Source of the DNA: Lunularia cruciata
Taxonomy: Eukaryota; Streptophyta; Marchantiopsida; Lunulariales; Lunulariaceae
NCBI GenBank assembly: GCA_948567375.1
Contig: OX419756.1
Span: 68,426,552 to 68,490,551 of the forward strand
DNA: 64,000 nucleotides
Direction: 5' to 3'
Shown here: positions 24,815-36,439 of the stretch, piece after piece
How the letters are laid out: the number at the start of each line of letters is the position of its first letter
Numbering within the stretch: position 1 is the stretch's first letter
Notes under the pieces: generated by a model
Seen by the model: the letters and a program-made list of their open reading frames with translations, nothing else
The model's database searches: none
What the model was told of the DNA's origin: nothing
Position numbers and translations under genes: made by a program

Positions 24815-27060
24815 ATGTTATTGTACTTTGCCTTTCTCTCTCTAGGAATACACAAGGTGCCTAGCTGTGGAGCCTATAGATCACAGGTTGTAGATTAACC
24901 TATCCTTAATAGTTTGAGGGTTTGCAGGAGCCAACTAGTAAAACCTTTTGCTCTAGGTTTCGATATTCTTGCTATCAGGTAAGGTGGTAATGGGCAACCT
25001 AACCTGCCATCATAACATGCACTCTTGGTCTGTTGGTCATCACTTCCAATATTACCAAGGAGAAATACACAACACTTTTAGAAGGAAAGAACCTCAATCA
25101 ACACCCGCACACCAATCCAAACCAATTGGGCGTACAAACAAGCATGCAAGCATGAGAGGATCCAACCACAAGAAGTCAATAACAACTCTCCATGATTTTG
25201 GTGGAATTCAGCTTCAGAGCTACCTGCCCTATCCTCAAGTTGATTTCAATCTATACTCTAGCTTCCTTGATTATGCACTCACATTTCAGTCAATTCCTAA
25301 TCCAAGTGTAGAACTTCTATCTCTTTTGTTGGAGAAAATCCTATGAAACTCAGATAGGTGTAACCTTCTTTGTGTGGCTTGAACCCAAGTGTTCTAGGAT
25401 TCCATGGAAAGACTATGAGATAAGATTTCTAATGACATGAAATATGCCTCAATCTGATTACTACAGCTTCCTTGACAAGCTCCCAAACTTGGCCCATTGC
25501 TCATAGGTTTTTACCCTAATTTTGAAATCCCTATTTAGGGTTTGCTCTGGTTCTTGGCAATTTTTTGCCAGATTTCTGATTCAAAAGTACACTTGATTCT
25601 CAAAAACACTCTAGCAACCTGAAACACCCTCAATTATAGTCACAATGTAGGAGAATTTACATCCAATCAAGATGGAGGATAAAAATTGCTCTATTGAGCT
25701 TATGAAAATATTTGTAGCAAAAGTTCATTGCATCAATTCTCACTTTTTATGGACCCAAAGTCAACCAAAATTTTCATAATAGTTGATTGTGCTCTTGTCT
25801 AATCCTTTGCAAAGTTAAATACCCTAATCCAACCTCAAACCCTAGATATGGATCAATTCTTGAGCTGGGCTACCTTGTGAGCTCTATAGACCCAAGTATG
25901 CTTGATCCAAGACCTTGAATTGTCTACTTGAAGAATTAACATGCAATCTAGTCATAGAGGTGCAAACTCTAACCACTAACAAGATTGGAAATTTTTCTAA
26001 GGTGATTCAAACCATAACTTCAAGAGTGACCAAATCTTCAAACCTAATCAAAATGTAATCTCTAACTCCTCACATTCAAAAGCTCCAACTTCAATTGGCC
26101 AGATCTGATTCTAGATTGATCAAATTTTAACATTTCTTGAGCTCAACACTACAAAATCCTTGCCATCTATTCTATCTTCTTACCAGATCATGAAAATGTC
26201 TCACATAGCTCTCTAAATTGTCTACCTTGTCCTCTTGGGTATGAATTCTACCCCCTTACTTCAATTGATTATATCTCCCACATAATTGAGTCAAATCTCT
26301 CAAATTTTTTCCCAAAATTGTAGTTTGTCTACTCTTCTATTCAATCGTGGTTTTCTCTCTTTGAATGCTCTCCTCAAACTCCCCAAATTGACCAAAAATG
26401 ACTGACTTCTACTCTTGGAACCCAATCTCTTGCAATCTTGTCATTTAGCTCTTCACCTTTTGACAAGTGGACCCCAAAACTCCACCTTGAAGCTCATGAG
26501 CAAAAATTCAGACATTTTTCAAATATAGGAGCGCATGTATTGTTAAGTCCCAAGCTTGCTCATAAGTAAGCACCGGAAGGACAATAGGATCCGGGTTTCC
26601 CATCACCAACTCCATGAATACCGCCCCAAAATGTGCTTCCATCCAATCCCGTAAGCCGCCACAATGTAGAATTTGAAGCCTTATGAGAAAAGGATTCAGG
26701 AGTGGCAGATTGGGAGCATGGGACATTGTATGCTCAAATGCCTCCTCCAATACTCTAACACTTGTGCTCTATTACAACTCTCACTCCCACCGTCTTCCTC
26801 CCTCTTGAGACTCCTCGACTCAAAAACACACACTTGACTCTCCACTTGCCCTCCTCTATATTCATCAAAGCCCTCAAACATGATAAGATTGTAACCCACG
26901 TGGCCAATCACATATATGTATATAGATTGCTCACATGGCAACATCTCATCCATTGGATCTATCATTCAACCTACTCCATTAATATGGGGATAAACTATGA
27001 TAAGTTGCTTTTTTATGAGCTACGCAAACCACAACACAACAACATATGTGTTCATGCATA
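24815..27060 (-). repeat. unclassified long repeat R1, copy 2 (longer)
   Basis: Inverted relative to copy 1 (8390-10002). On the minus strand it begins near 'gttgtggtttgcgtag' (27040), carries the frame MSHAPNLPL...LPVLTYEQAWDLTIHALL (26508-26750) also kept in copy 1, and ends 'tagagagagaaaggcaaagtaca' (about 24820). The middle (about 25160-25800) is absent from copy 1. No polymerase, transposase or primer site is seen. A 125-codon + strand frame (24969-25346) lies antisense to it and is probably fortuitous. Confidence 0.7.
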
Positions 27061-27659
27061 GCTTTCTAGCAATACCAATTGCTATGCATGTATGCATAGG
27101 CCATTGCAAGGAAAGACCACTAATAACTATTTGACCTTGGTGCACACATCAAGCTTGATTTTGGAGCTACAAAAAGTATATTGCAAAGCCATTGTTGCAA
27201 TGAATTGAGAAACATGCATAACAAACAATCTTACTTATCCTTCCTTAATTTTTAAGCAAGCAGGCTGGCCCAAGGAAATTAGAATTTGAAGCCGCAACAA
27301 AACAGCCTTGGAGGATCAGCTTTATTATGGCAAGAGTGGAGAAAAAGTGCATAATAGCAAAACATATGATTGTTGTCATTGTGCTTTATAGTTATTATTC
27401 TAATACATAATGAAACCTTAAGGGACATAAAATTTACTTATTCAACTTCATATGTCCTATATTGTGGTTATGCTAATGTAAAGTTGATCATTTTTTTGTA
27501 TTGCTATAAAAATGAAACAAGGATTATGATGGATATGCATCTGGAATGATCCAAAGAAAGTGTGGTGTATAGTGAATTGTGCCCCTATCTATAAATATTT
27601 TTGAATGGTTGTGGTGACTTAGTGTCAAATTTTTGTAGTATAATTGGTAAGAACACATT
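27061..27659. other. intergenic, no feature recognised
   Basis: AT-rich with no coding signal. It lies between R1 copy 2 and the broken downstream end of element 6. Confidence 0.5.
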
Positions 27660-27847
27660 GTTCCCTCAAGGATACATTTGGTAACATTTGGGCCATACTT
27701 AAGGGTAGCTTACCTTCTCTCTATCTCCTCAAATGTCAATGGTGATTTATCTGGGTCCTTAAAAACCTTTGGCTTAGGTGCAAAATCCATAGCACACAAA
27801 GGATACACATCTGAATCAGATTCATATTCATCCTCCTCCGTGGAAGT

Positions 27848-28340
27848 CTACTCTTCCATGCTTGTGTCCACACCTGAAGCTCCTACTTCAAAATCTGATT
27901 CCCAATAATCAGAAGATGGTGTATCTGAATGTGAAATGTTGGTGGTGTTAGTCACAGGAACTATGACTCTATGGTTTGATGGCCCAATCCTCAAGTACAC
28001 TTTGTGCCATCTATCAGTTGTGCATGTTGCTCCCAACCATGGCCTTCCAAGAAGTAAGTCATAGCTTGAATCCTTCAAGACTTGGAGAGTCATGAGATTT
28101 TGAACTCCCATAACTGAAACTACCACCTTATCCATCACCCCTATTGGTCAAACTTGTTGCTTGTTTGCCATGCTCACCACAAATGTTGAAGGTCTTGAGG
28201 CTATCATACCCAACTTCTTTATCAACTTTTTTGACATAGCATTTACTGCTGATCCTCCATCAACCAATGCATCCTTGATATTGTGACCATTCACTCTCAC
28301 ATCAATCTTGGAGGTATATTCACAAGCATCCTATGGTGCT
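27848..28340 (-). pseudogene. protease of element 6
   Basis: Minus-strand reading gives ALVDGGSAVNAMSKKLIKKL, a retropepsin core with Asp-Gly-Gly where D-S/T-G is usual, then SMANKQQV, a TGA in place of a sense codon, and the conserved YDLLLGRPWLGATCTTD end (C-terminal hydrophobic loop ILGRPWL type). A Ser/Thr/Glu-rich linker (SDYWESDFEVGASG) follows and would lead to reverse transcriptase, which is absent. The acidic stretch continues in a shifted frame to about 27700. Confidence 0.82.
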
Positions 28341-28516
28341 GGCTTGGTATCCACCACCATCATTGATACTAGAGCTTTTACCTTCTTCTTCCTCTTGTTC
28401 CTTGTAGACCTCAAACCACCTCTAAGCTCTTTTCTCAAGGTAGGGTTCAAAGCAATCGATTGGCCCACTATGATGTTAGCCTTGTGACTACCAACGTCCT
28501 CCAACACATTGTAAAT

Positions 28517-29750
28517 TTATTGTTGCTTTGAAATCAAGAAATTTTCCATTCCCAACTTCTTACTTGGAGTCTTTGTTGTTGATGGTGTTGAGGTGTGAGT
28601 GCTCCTAGTAGACATAGGAGTATCCTTGCTTGGAGTAAATCTTTGAGAAGAGTGAACATCTTCTGCAAAACGAGCTCTCTTCTTCTCTTGTGCCAAAAGC
28701 TCCAAATTAAGACCCTGGGAGTTTGAGCACTCTCCCTTCTCATACTTACTCTCAACCACATCTATGGATGCTAACCCCTTACCTTTTTTTGGATTAGGAG
28801 CCACTTGGGTTTCACTACCTCCCTCTTTCCTTCTATTGACTCCCTCATAACTCCTTCCTCCATGGTAAGTGGAATTTGGGCAATTCCTTTGGATATGGCC
28901 TCTTCCTCCACAACCAAAACAATTTCTATCATTGAAATTTTTGGCTGGTTGGCCTCCTCTATATGGATAGTTTCCATAACTCCTAGGCCCTCTCCCTACA
29001 TTATGATCCACCTCTCTCTTCTCCCATAGTTGCACCACATTGATTTTGAGATCTGCAAGTTGTTATGTAATGGTTTGAAGTGGATCTTTTAGTGGAGGTG
29101 CAAAAACAAGAGCAACTTCAACTTGTGGTGCAACCCTTGACACCAAATTATCAGAAGTTCCACCATAATTGTAGCCTTGAGGAGGATGCACAACCTCCTT
29201 CACCACCAAATTACTCTCATCCCCTTCCAAACTCTCCTCCATACAAATTGCAATCTTGATAGCTTCAACCTTGGAAGAAGGTTTCTCATATCTCACCTTG
29301 CTTCTAATTTGTCGTCTCAACCCTCCCACAAAATTCTTGGTGAGCATGGCCCCTATGCCAATCATAGTAGTCTCCACATCATCTCCACCCTTCCTCAACA
29401 CTTTGCAAAATCTAGACTCTAACTTTTCCACTCTTTCCACATAGACTCTCACTTTCTCTCCATCTCCTTGTTTGAGAAAGGTTACCTCACTCATCAATCT
29501 CTCATTACTCTCATTTGGGAGAAGGTTCTCAATGAGTGCTTAAGTCAAACTCTCCCAAGACTCTTCTTCCCCATCTCTCCTTTCTCTCTTTTGGTATTCT
29601 GACTCATACCATGTAAGTGATGTATCCTCAAAGAAATCTGGTGATAATGAGGCTCACTCATTCTTCCTCCTCTCATTGTTTCCTATGCAAGCTCTCTTGA
29701 AGTCTCTCACAAAGGCCTCCACATCTTCTCCAATCCTGCCAAAGAAAACT
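28517..29750 (-). pseudogene. gag of element 6 with CCHC zinc knuckle
   Basis: The N-terminal capsid-like part (29500-29750, one or two stops) shows GRIGEDVEAFVRDFKRAC and DTSLTWYESEYQ. The open frame 29063-29497 continues with EVTFLKQGDGEKVRVYVERV, FVGGLRRQIRSKVRY and KVEAIKIAICMEESL, which is the Retrotrans_gag pattern. The next frame (28517-29038, 173 codons) carries the RNA-binding knuckle CFGCGGRGHIQRNC in a Gly/Arg/Asn-rich setting and a Ser/Thr-rich tail. Gag packages the element RNA in virus-like particles. It is nearly open, with a break at about 29040-29062, so it is among the younger-looking retroelement genes here. Confidence 0.85.
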
Positions 29751-29995
29751 AGAAGTTTCCCTATCTTAGCTCCTCACTATCTTTCTTTTCTCTGAAATCT
29801 TTTTTTTTTCTTTTCTCTCACTCTATAACTAATAGAGTATATATATGACTAAAACCATCTGAGAATAATCCACTCTAGGGAACACAAAAGATTCAGGTTA
29901 CTCCAAGATTTCTATAGCAACATCAAATCTTAGAGTGCATATTAATCTAACTCTCATGGATAGTTTATCCATAAGTTGAAAGATTATCTCCATCA

Positions 29996-30598
29996 TTAAT
30001 CTTGAGAACTAGCTGATGAAGGTGGTAGTATTTCTGTAGCTCTACTAAGAGTCTCTCCAAGATCCTTCACCAATGTCTCCAAAATTGATTTGACTCCACT
30101 ACACTCATGTCTTTTTGGAAGTCCTTCAACTCCATAAACCTCACACAACTCCTTGGTCTTAGATCTTCTTCCTACCAATCTTGGTGAAGAAGGTCCAACA
30201 TGCAAACCCAAGTCAAGTAAGCCTCTCCTTTCACTCAATCTCTTTCTCTCAAAGGCCAATGGACATGAACTTGCCTTATGTCCCTTCTCTCTACATAGAA
30301 AGCACTTAGACTCACTCTTTCCTCCAAGTGGCATAGGTTTTTGGATCCTCTCAATACTCTCTTCAAATTCTATTGTAAACCCTCTTTTTCCTCAAATCCA
30401 CCTATACAATCACCTCGGATCCTTTGGAAACCTTACATAGTCTTGATTTCTACTCTTGATGACCCTCCATGTTCCCAAGATGAATCTAAACACTAAAACA
30501 TACTTTTTGTTGCTCTGAAACTCCTTATGCATGAGATCTCCACTTTGCATAATTGACTCCCTCACAATGTCACTCAAATCTCCCAACCAGTATGTCAC
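29996..30598 (-). pseudogene. extra zinc-knuckle ORF upstream of gag in element 6
   Basis: One minus-strand frame runs from ATG at 30598 to TGA/TAG-type stops at about 30410 and 30395 and then on to the final stop at 29996, so two changes would have broken a frame of about 200 codons. The middle holds CFLCREKGHKASSC, a full CX2CX4HX4C knuckle, followed by a basic segment (FERKRLSERRG) and a helical tail (SILETLVKDLGETLSRA). It lies between the primer site and the normal gag, which already has its own knuckle. Tat-lineage elements such as Ogre carry an extra ORF before gag, but I do not know one with this knuckle. It could also be a leftover of a tandem gag duplication. Confidence 0.65.
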
Positions 30599-31305
30599 AG
30601 TTCTCTAAAAAATTTTCACACTTGATCACAACTGCATGGAATCCCTCCTTGCAAAATTTCAGATCTTTTCATTGAGCCATTTAGCCTAGACTCCTCTCTA
30701 CTCAGGACACATATTTCAGATTTGGTCTAAAACCCCCCCCCCCTCTTTTCAAAAACTCATTACTCCCTTTGCAAGATTGATATCTCTCTATTTTTTGTGG
30801 CAACAAGTAAGATACAATGCACTGAATTTTCTTGGAAATTTTTAGGACAATTCACTGAAAATTGAAGAAATGGCAGACTTCTATACAATTTTCTAGAGAG
30901 CATGCAGTTGCGGGAGCAGTTTACCCTATCAAATTTAAAAAATTCTACCCCAGTGTGCATAGTAGCTCTTACAATAATTTCAAGTTTTTTAACTGAAAGA
31001 TAACCCAAGCTATCATGTGTAGAAATTTCAAGTCCAGATCTCAAACTTGAGATTTTGCCCAAAATCACCTTAATCCCCAAAATCTACAATCCACCTCACA
31101 CAATCTCTCCAAATCCTCTCATGTGTACAAGATGTACAAAATCACTTCAAAGGTATCATAATGAATTACAAAGCATAAAAATGGATCTTGGTTCTCTAAC
31201 ATAGTTCAGCCCTCTCCTCTCCTAATGTTCTCTCCAAGTGAGCTCTCATAACCTCCTTCTGCCTAATGTAAAATTGGATGCGGAACATTATCTTGCCTTT
31301 TAGAG

Positions 31306-31325
31306 AGCTCCCGGCAATGGAACCA
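31306..31325 (-). other. primer binding site of element 6 (Tat/Athila-like)
   Basis: The minus strand reads TGGTTCCATTGCCGGGAGC, four bases after the LTR end. It resembles the TGGCGCCGTTGCCGGGGA type primer site of plant Athila/Tat elements (tRNA-Asp) rather than the tRNA-Met site of the other elements here. Confidence 0.65.
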
Positions 31326-31329
31326 AAAA

Positions 31330-31960
31330 TGTGAGCCGGCATGTCTCTCACTCAAGATGAATCTTTGATAGCTATTATGGTAGCACACCATGGACTAAGA
31401 AGGCAAGGAACCCCAACTCCATCATACTCATCCAAGGTTAACACTCCAAGACTCAAGACATTGCTCACTAGAGAACTCAATGAGAGAGAGGTAGTTGCAA
31501 ATGAAAGGATGATGAGTACCTCCTCACCCCTTATTTATATACTTGTGAAATAGTTACATACCAAAGTTACTAATTACTGTAGTAACTCAAGTTACTAGAC
31601 TAAAAGTCAAGTAAAGTCAAAAAGTAGAAAGAAATATCCATTCACATGGGCATATTCCACTAGCATGTGATCTTATCTTGAACCAACCACTAAGTCAAGG
31701 ATTCCTTCACATGGGCTATCCTTGGACTAAAGAAGAATCCAAAACAAAAAGGCTTGCTGGCCCAAGAGTCTCAACTCTTTCCTCAAAGCCAAACACCTAG
31801 GAATAATACCAAGTCAACACACTAGAATCCAAAATAGTGGTGCTCATCTTTTCCACTTCCTCTAAAGTAAGGTCCCCTCTATCTTAGCTATTACTAACTT
31901 TAGTTAATCATGACTAATGTAGAACCTTCCTTTATCTCTATATAAATAATATCTCTCAAG
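31330..31960 (-). repeat. 5' LTR of element 6 (right end uncertain)
   Basis: The minus-strand LTR ends ATGCCGGCTCACA at 31330. A good TATA box (TATATAAATAAGG on the minus strand, 31531-31545) lies about 200 bp upstream of that end, as expected for U3/R in an LTR promoter. The outer end cannot be fixed without a second LTR. A second TATATAAATAA on the + strand at 31921 suggests other promoter-like DNA near the boundary. Confidence 0.55.
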
Positions 31961-32649
31961 TACTTGTAATACCAAGCTAAATATCATAATACCACACACA
32001 TGCACAAATAGGTGTTATAGTGCAAGCCTATTCTTGTTAATACAAAAATAGGCTTGACTTTAGCCAAACTCCTAGAGAGCCACTCTCTAGTCCCGCACAA
32101 ATGCATTGTTGCACTCTAGTACCTAGGTTTGTCACTCATAAATTAGCCAAGCTATAATAATTCATTTAGAGGGCAAACTGATACACATACACAAACTCAT
32201 GAGTCTTGATAGTATAAACTTTGTATTTTACTTGCAAAAGATGGACGCACCAAATGGACCTGATGAACATCAGGCCTAAGCCTTTTATACATTTCATACT
32301 TGGCCGTGGAAAGATCCAAGGGCTACGATGCATGGAAATTTCCCAAATACATCTAAACCGCTCAATCTTGATCTTATCTTATCCTAACCCTTAACCTCAT
32401 GGCAGGCAGCCATAGATGTCATCAACTTAATTAGGGATGATCTCCCTCAAATAGAATAATACTATGTACTAGTTTGGCCCAATCACCTACTACAAATTAT
32501 GTACATCTATAAACTTCCTAAGGCTATGAAAACAAAGATGTTATTGGCATCATGTTATCAAAAACAAAATGAAATCTTCTTTTTAGGCCTTAAAAATGAC
32601 CACAACTATCTTCATAAGAAGAATCTCCTATCATTATTCTTTAGCAAGA
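31961..32649. other. non-coding DNA, possible LTR-like fragment
   Basis: No coding. The + strand TATA-like string at 31921 is followed by a 9-bp inverted repeat (AAGCCTATT...AATAGGCTT, 32027-32054). It may be the end of a further LTR, but no primer site was found. Confidence 0.35.
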
Positions 32650-34413
32650 GAGCCAGCTGAGACTTGGTCAAACTCTTAGCTCCTTGGAAAATGCAAACAA
32701 AATCCACAAGCTCCTTTTGAAAACTTTGCATGATTCATTTGAAGTTGGACCGGGTCTCCTTAAACTTAGCATTAGTGCAGCTCTAGAGCTCTGTAAAAAA
32801 TCATTTGAGTTGCTCTTTCAACTATGACTTCCTTTCCAATGCTTTGATTTGAGTGCACAAGTCCTTTTCCTTCATTTGTTGGGAGGTTTCATTGGCCATG
32901 TGTTCTTCTAATTGACTTAGTAGCTGAGTGGTCATATGACCAATAGTGGTGAGGAGCCTAGATCATTTGTTGTCTAACTTGGTTCTTTTGGCACTCAACT
33001 CTTTGATCATCTCATGATGAATTTACTTGTCTTGCTCCAACACCTTTTCTTATTGTCATTTCAAGTTGGTAGATAGGTTAGAGATGCAAGGGTCAATTAA
33101 TTGCTTCAAATCTTCATATCAATCTCCAATGCACTTGCTTCTACCTTGGTTGTTTCTAACTTGCTTTGTTGTGTTGCAAATTCATCTTCTTGATTTTGTA
33201 TTTCTTCCTCATGTTGAGTTCTTTGGTGGAAGACTTGCAAGCTATAGTCATCAATCTCCTTCTTTAGACCATGTATATAATTTTTTGTAATCCTCCTACC
33301 ATTTTAGTTTCTCCTTTTGGAACTCCAAGTGATTCTTGCTTTTCTTGTCCTTGCTATTTGTTTGGGTTTGGACCAGGTGATGCAAGTGGCGGATGAGGGT
33401 TGTTAGTTCCTTTATGTTTGGATCAAACTTCTAATATATTGGGCAGAAGCTCTTCCAATGCTTTCATCACCAACATCCCCATGTGAATGGTATTTGTTGC
33501 CATAAGCCAAGGTAGAGAATCACCACCTTTGATAAATTGTCTCCATAGGGCCTTCTTTGTTTTAAGCATGACATTCTCGTCATGGCGGGATGGTTGTTTC
33601 CTTTGTTTTGCAAGTTGGGCCGCTTCCTTGTTCTTGCTTGCTTCAATTTCATTTGTTGAGGGTGGGGTGTTGGCAATTATATTAATTTTGTTTGCTTGTC
33701 CTTCATGTCTTAGGGATGACAAGGCTTTTTTCTTGGGTTGCATCAGAACTTGGTGTGATATCTCCACCTCATTGTCATTTGTGCCCTTGTAATGCATATA
33801 TACATTGCTGCACAACATACATTCATCTCAACATTATACACTATGGAAGCACAACTCCCACATAAGTCATACATGAACTCTAAAGTGCCTCAATAATCAG
33901 TTTATTCTTCCACTTGAATCACATTCAAATCATATTCTTCAAGTGATGTTCACCGTATACTCCTTGTTTACATAGTGAAATTGGTTATTTCCTTGCTAAA
34001 TCTAGATGTCTACTAAAGTAGACTTGATGGTGGAAGTGATCGAGAAATTTCTCCTTCTCCTCATTTGTCAAAAAGCCCATTCCTATTTAGAAGTGCACAA
34101 TGAAAGGTGCTACAATCATGGCCACTCCTTGTTCTATGTCCTCAAGTAGCTTGCTTACTTCTTCACAAAACATTTTCTCCCAACTCATAGTTTTTCCTTT
34201 GTGCAAGAGTTGGAAGAAGATGGCTTGGTTGAGATTGACATATGATGTTTATTTCAATCTGAATAACTTTACAATTTAATTTTCTAGGACTTTTTAGATA
34301 GGATCCTTTAGATATTCTATCTTATACCCATAAGTAGACTTTCTTCCTACAAAAAACTCATCTATCTTGGCTTTTTTACTCTTGCTTAGCCTATTGTGAA
34401 GAATATCAATATA
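32650..34413 (-). pseudogene. decayed coiled-coil gene of unknown family, downstream half
   Basis: Minus-strand reading leftward from element 2 gives YIDILHNRLSKSKKAKIDEF, then FVGRKSTYGYKIEYLKDP, LLEDIEQGVAMIVAPFIVHF, GMGFLTNEEKEKFLDHF, the 131-codon open piece 33423-33818 (basic, Lys/Gln-rich) and finally a charged coiled-coil stretch to about 32700 (EEHMANETSQQMKEKDLCTQ, IKALERKS). Many stops are TAG/TAA/TGA where Gln, Trp or Arg would fit. It continues across element 2 into 39911-40270. It is not a domain I know. A host gene family or an ORF of an unknown mobile element are both possible. Confidence 0.5.
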
Positions 34414-34418
34414 GATGT

Positions 34419-34865
34419 TATAAAAGTCCAAGACCAAGAAGAGAAATTTTAGAATGGAAGATCACATTAGGACACTTGAATATGGGTAAAATCCAAATGC
34501 CTAGCATGAGTTTTGGTTCTTGTATTTATAGGGATACTACAAGACTCTTGAGAAGCTTCTCAAGAAGTTTCCTTGAGCTTTTTTCTTGGAGTGCAAGCCA
34601 AGTTAATCAAGAAGCTTTCTTCTAGAAGTCACTTATTTTGCATGCAAGCTAAGCTAGTTGGAAGCTTCTAGAAGCTACTTACTTGGAGTGCAAGCTAAGC
34701 TAGCCAAGAAGATTCTAGAAACTACATACTTGGAGTGCAAGCTAAGCTAGCTGGGAAGCTTCCCAAGATGCTTTATAGATACTTATGGAATATTCTAGGC
34801 TAATTTGTCTTATTTGCTACTTTGTTAGCCCTACTAACTTCATTGCTAAAGTCCATATTGTTACA
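34419..34865 (-). repeat. 3' LTR of element 2 (LTR family B)
   Basis: On the minus strand it starts TGTAACAATATGG and ends GGACTTTTATA. The centre holds about four imperfect units of roughly 50 bp around 'gcaagctaagctag' and 'agaagcttctagaag'. The 5' LTR of the same element has fewer units, which accounts for its shorter length (353 against 447 bp). Confidence 0.88.
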
Positions 34866-34880
34866 TATTCCCCCACCGCT
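34866..34880 (-). other. polypurine tract of element 2
   Basis: The minus strand reads AGCGGTGGGGGAATA just before the 3' LTR TGTAACA start. Related tracts precede the LTRs of element 4 (54234-54248, AGCAATAGAGGAATA) and element 3 (60028-60039, CAACAAGGGAATA). Confidence 0.8.
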
Positions 34881-34903
34881 AGTTGGTGATATCTTTGTTC
34901 CTA

Positions 34904-36406
34904 TTAAAACTTTAAACTCCTGGATGGCCAATTTTGCAATCTAGAGATGAGAAAGAGGTTCCCATGTGGCATCATGAAGGGGATACACTTTCCAAAGGAC
35001 CTTGTACTCCGTATGTTGTCGATGGTCTTGTTGAATGTGACAACGTGTAAGGATACGACCAACTTTGTATCCTCATGATCATTCATAGGGATAGGAGGAG
35101 GGAGAGGTTGGACTTGAGAGGAAAAAAAAGGGGTTAGGAACAAAGGGTTTCAACTTGGAAACATGAAAGACAAGATGGATGGGCATATGACAAGGCAAGG
35201 CAAGTCAATAAGCAACAAGAGAGACAATTTGGGTGACATCAAAAGGTCCTATCCAATTAGGGGCAAGTTTACAAACTTGGGTATCAAGTGGGAGAGGGAG
35301 GTTATTGGATGAGAGAATGACCTATCACCAACTTGAAAACTAAGATCATGGTGATGGTGATCCGCATATTGGTTCTACCAATTTTGAGCAACAAGGAAAT
35401 GAGATTTGGCTTGTTGGAGGGATTGTGAGATAATGGTCAAGAAGGTAGAAGTATGAGGGACATGAGAAGGAGGAGGAGCAAGAAGGGAATCTGGAACAAG
35501 TGGGTCTTGGCCAAAATTGAGAAAGAAAGGAAATAATCTTGTGCTTGCTTGTTTAGAATTATTGTATGCAAACTCCGTAGTTACAAGACATTCATCCCAA
35601 TTGGTGTGGTGAATGTTGACAAACGCAAAAGGCATATCTTCCAAGGTGCAATTTGCATGTTTAGTTTTTCCATCAGTTTGAGGATGATAGGCCATGGACA
35701 AAGTAAGCTTGGTGCTAAGTATCTAGGAAGAATGCTTGCCAACACTTTTTAGTGAAGCGAGGATCATGGTTGGAGATGAGTACATGTGGCATCCCATGAT
35801 GCTTGATTACATTGTCAAAGTAGATTTACGCCAAGATTGGAGCACCATAGTATCAACCGGTGGTACCACATGGATTTTATTACTAAGCTTATCCACAAAG
35901 ACCACACTTGTTGTGTGACCTTGCTTTGTCTTGGGCAAGGAGGTCATGAGATCTAAGCTCACATGTTCCTAATGAGTAGATGGAATAGGGAGTGGTTGAA
36001 GGAGTTTACTTAGTTTCTAGTTACTGGCCTTGTTGCGTTGGCAACTCTCACATGATCGGACAAACTCCAAAACATCTTGTGCCATGTTGGACCACCACCA
36101 TTGGTGTTGGAGGGTACCCAAGTTCTTGTCTACACCCATGTGTCCAATTGCTGGTAAATCATGGGCTTCTTGAAGGTGCACAAGTTGGAGATCACCTTTG
36201 GCTGGAATATAGATACAATGATCCTCATGGAATAGAAGGCCTTCCTTGAAGAATAAGATGTTGTACTCCTTATTGCATGCTATAAGACGACCATGTACCA
36301 TTTGGAAGAAGGGATCTTGTTGTAGAGCTAACCAAAACTCATTTTGGACCTTGGAGTCAATTGACACCATCGTCATTGTCGTTGTGATGAGAAGAAGAGA
36401 CTTCAA
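34904..36406 (-). pseudogene. integrase with C-terminal chromodomain, element 2
   Basis: The open frame 36017-36406 contains the zinc-binding HHCC module (HDLPAIGHMGVDKNLG then VRSCESCQRNKAS). The catalytic core continues with stops to SMAYHPQTDGKTKH (start of the open frame 35375-35701), which also has EFAYNNSKQASTRL and FGQDPLVP. Downstream come a VGD-type SH3-like region near 35300 and the chromodomain remnant (34904-35143) with NDHEDTKL and KSFGKCIPF...HGNLFL type residues. Chromodomains steer integration toward heterochromatin in this lineage. TAG/TGA stops in the core make it inactive. Confidence 0.88.
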
Positions 36407-36439
36407 ATTAGGTCATTGTGATAGAGCATCAAGGATGAC

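Larger units (their letters stand above)
27660..31960 (-). mobile_element. element 6: gypsy-type element with Tat/Athila-like primer site, truncated in pol
   Basis: On the minus strand: LTR with a TATA box (right end uncertain, near 31960), primer site (31306-31325), non-coding leader, an extra zinc-knuckle ORF (29996-30598), gag with a second zinc knuckle (28517-29750), protease (27848-28340) and a short acidic linker, after which homology ends near 27660. Reverse transcriptase, integrase and the 3' LTR are missing. The primer site and the extra ORF set it apart from elements 1-4. Confidence 0.75.

Noticed and set aside
24969-25346. 125-codon + strand ORF
   Set aside because: It is antisense to repeat R1 copy 2, no motif is seen, and the matching part of copy 1 does not keep it.
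30733-30743. Run of 11 C (purine tract on the minus strand) that could be a polypurine tract
   Set aside because: No LTR start follows it on the minus strand, and it sits between the primer site and gag of element 6, the wrong place for such a tract.
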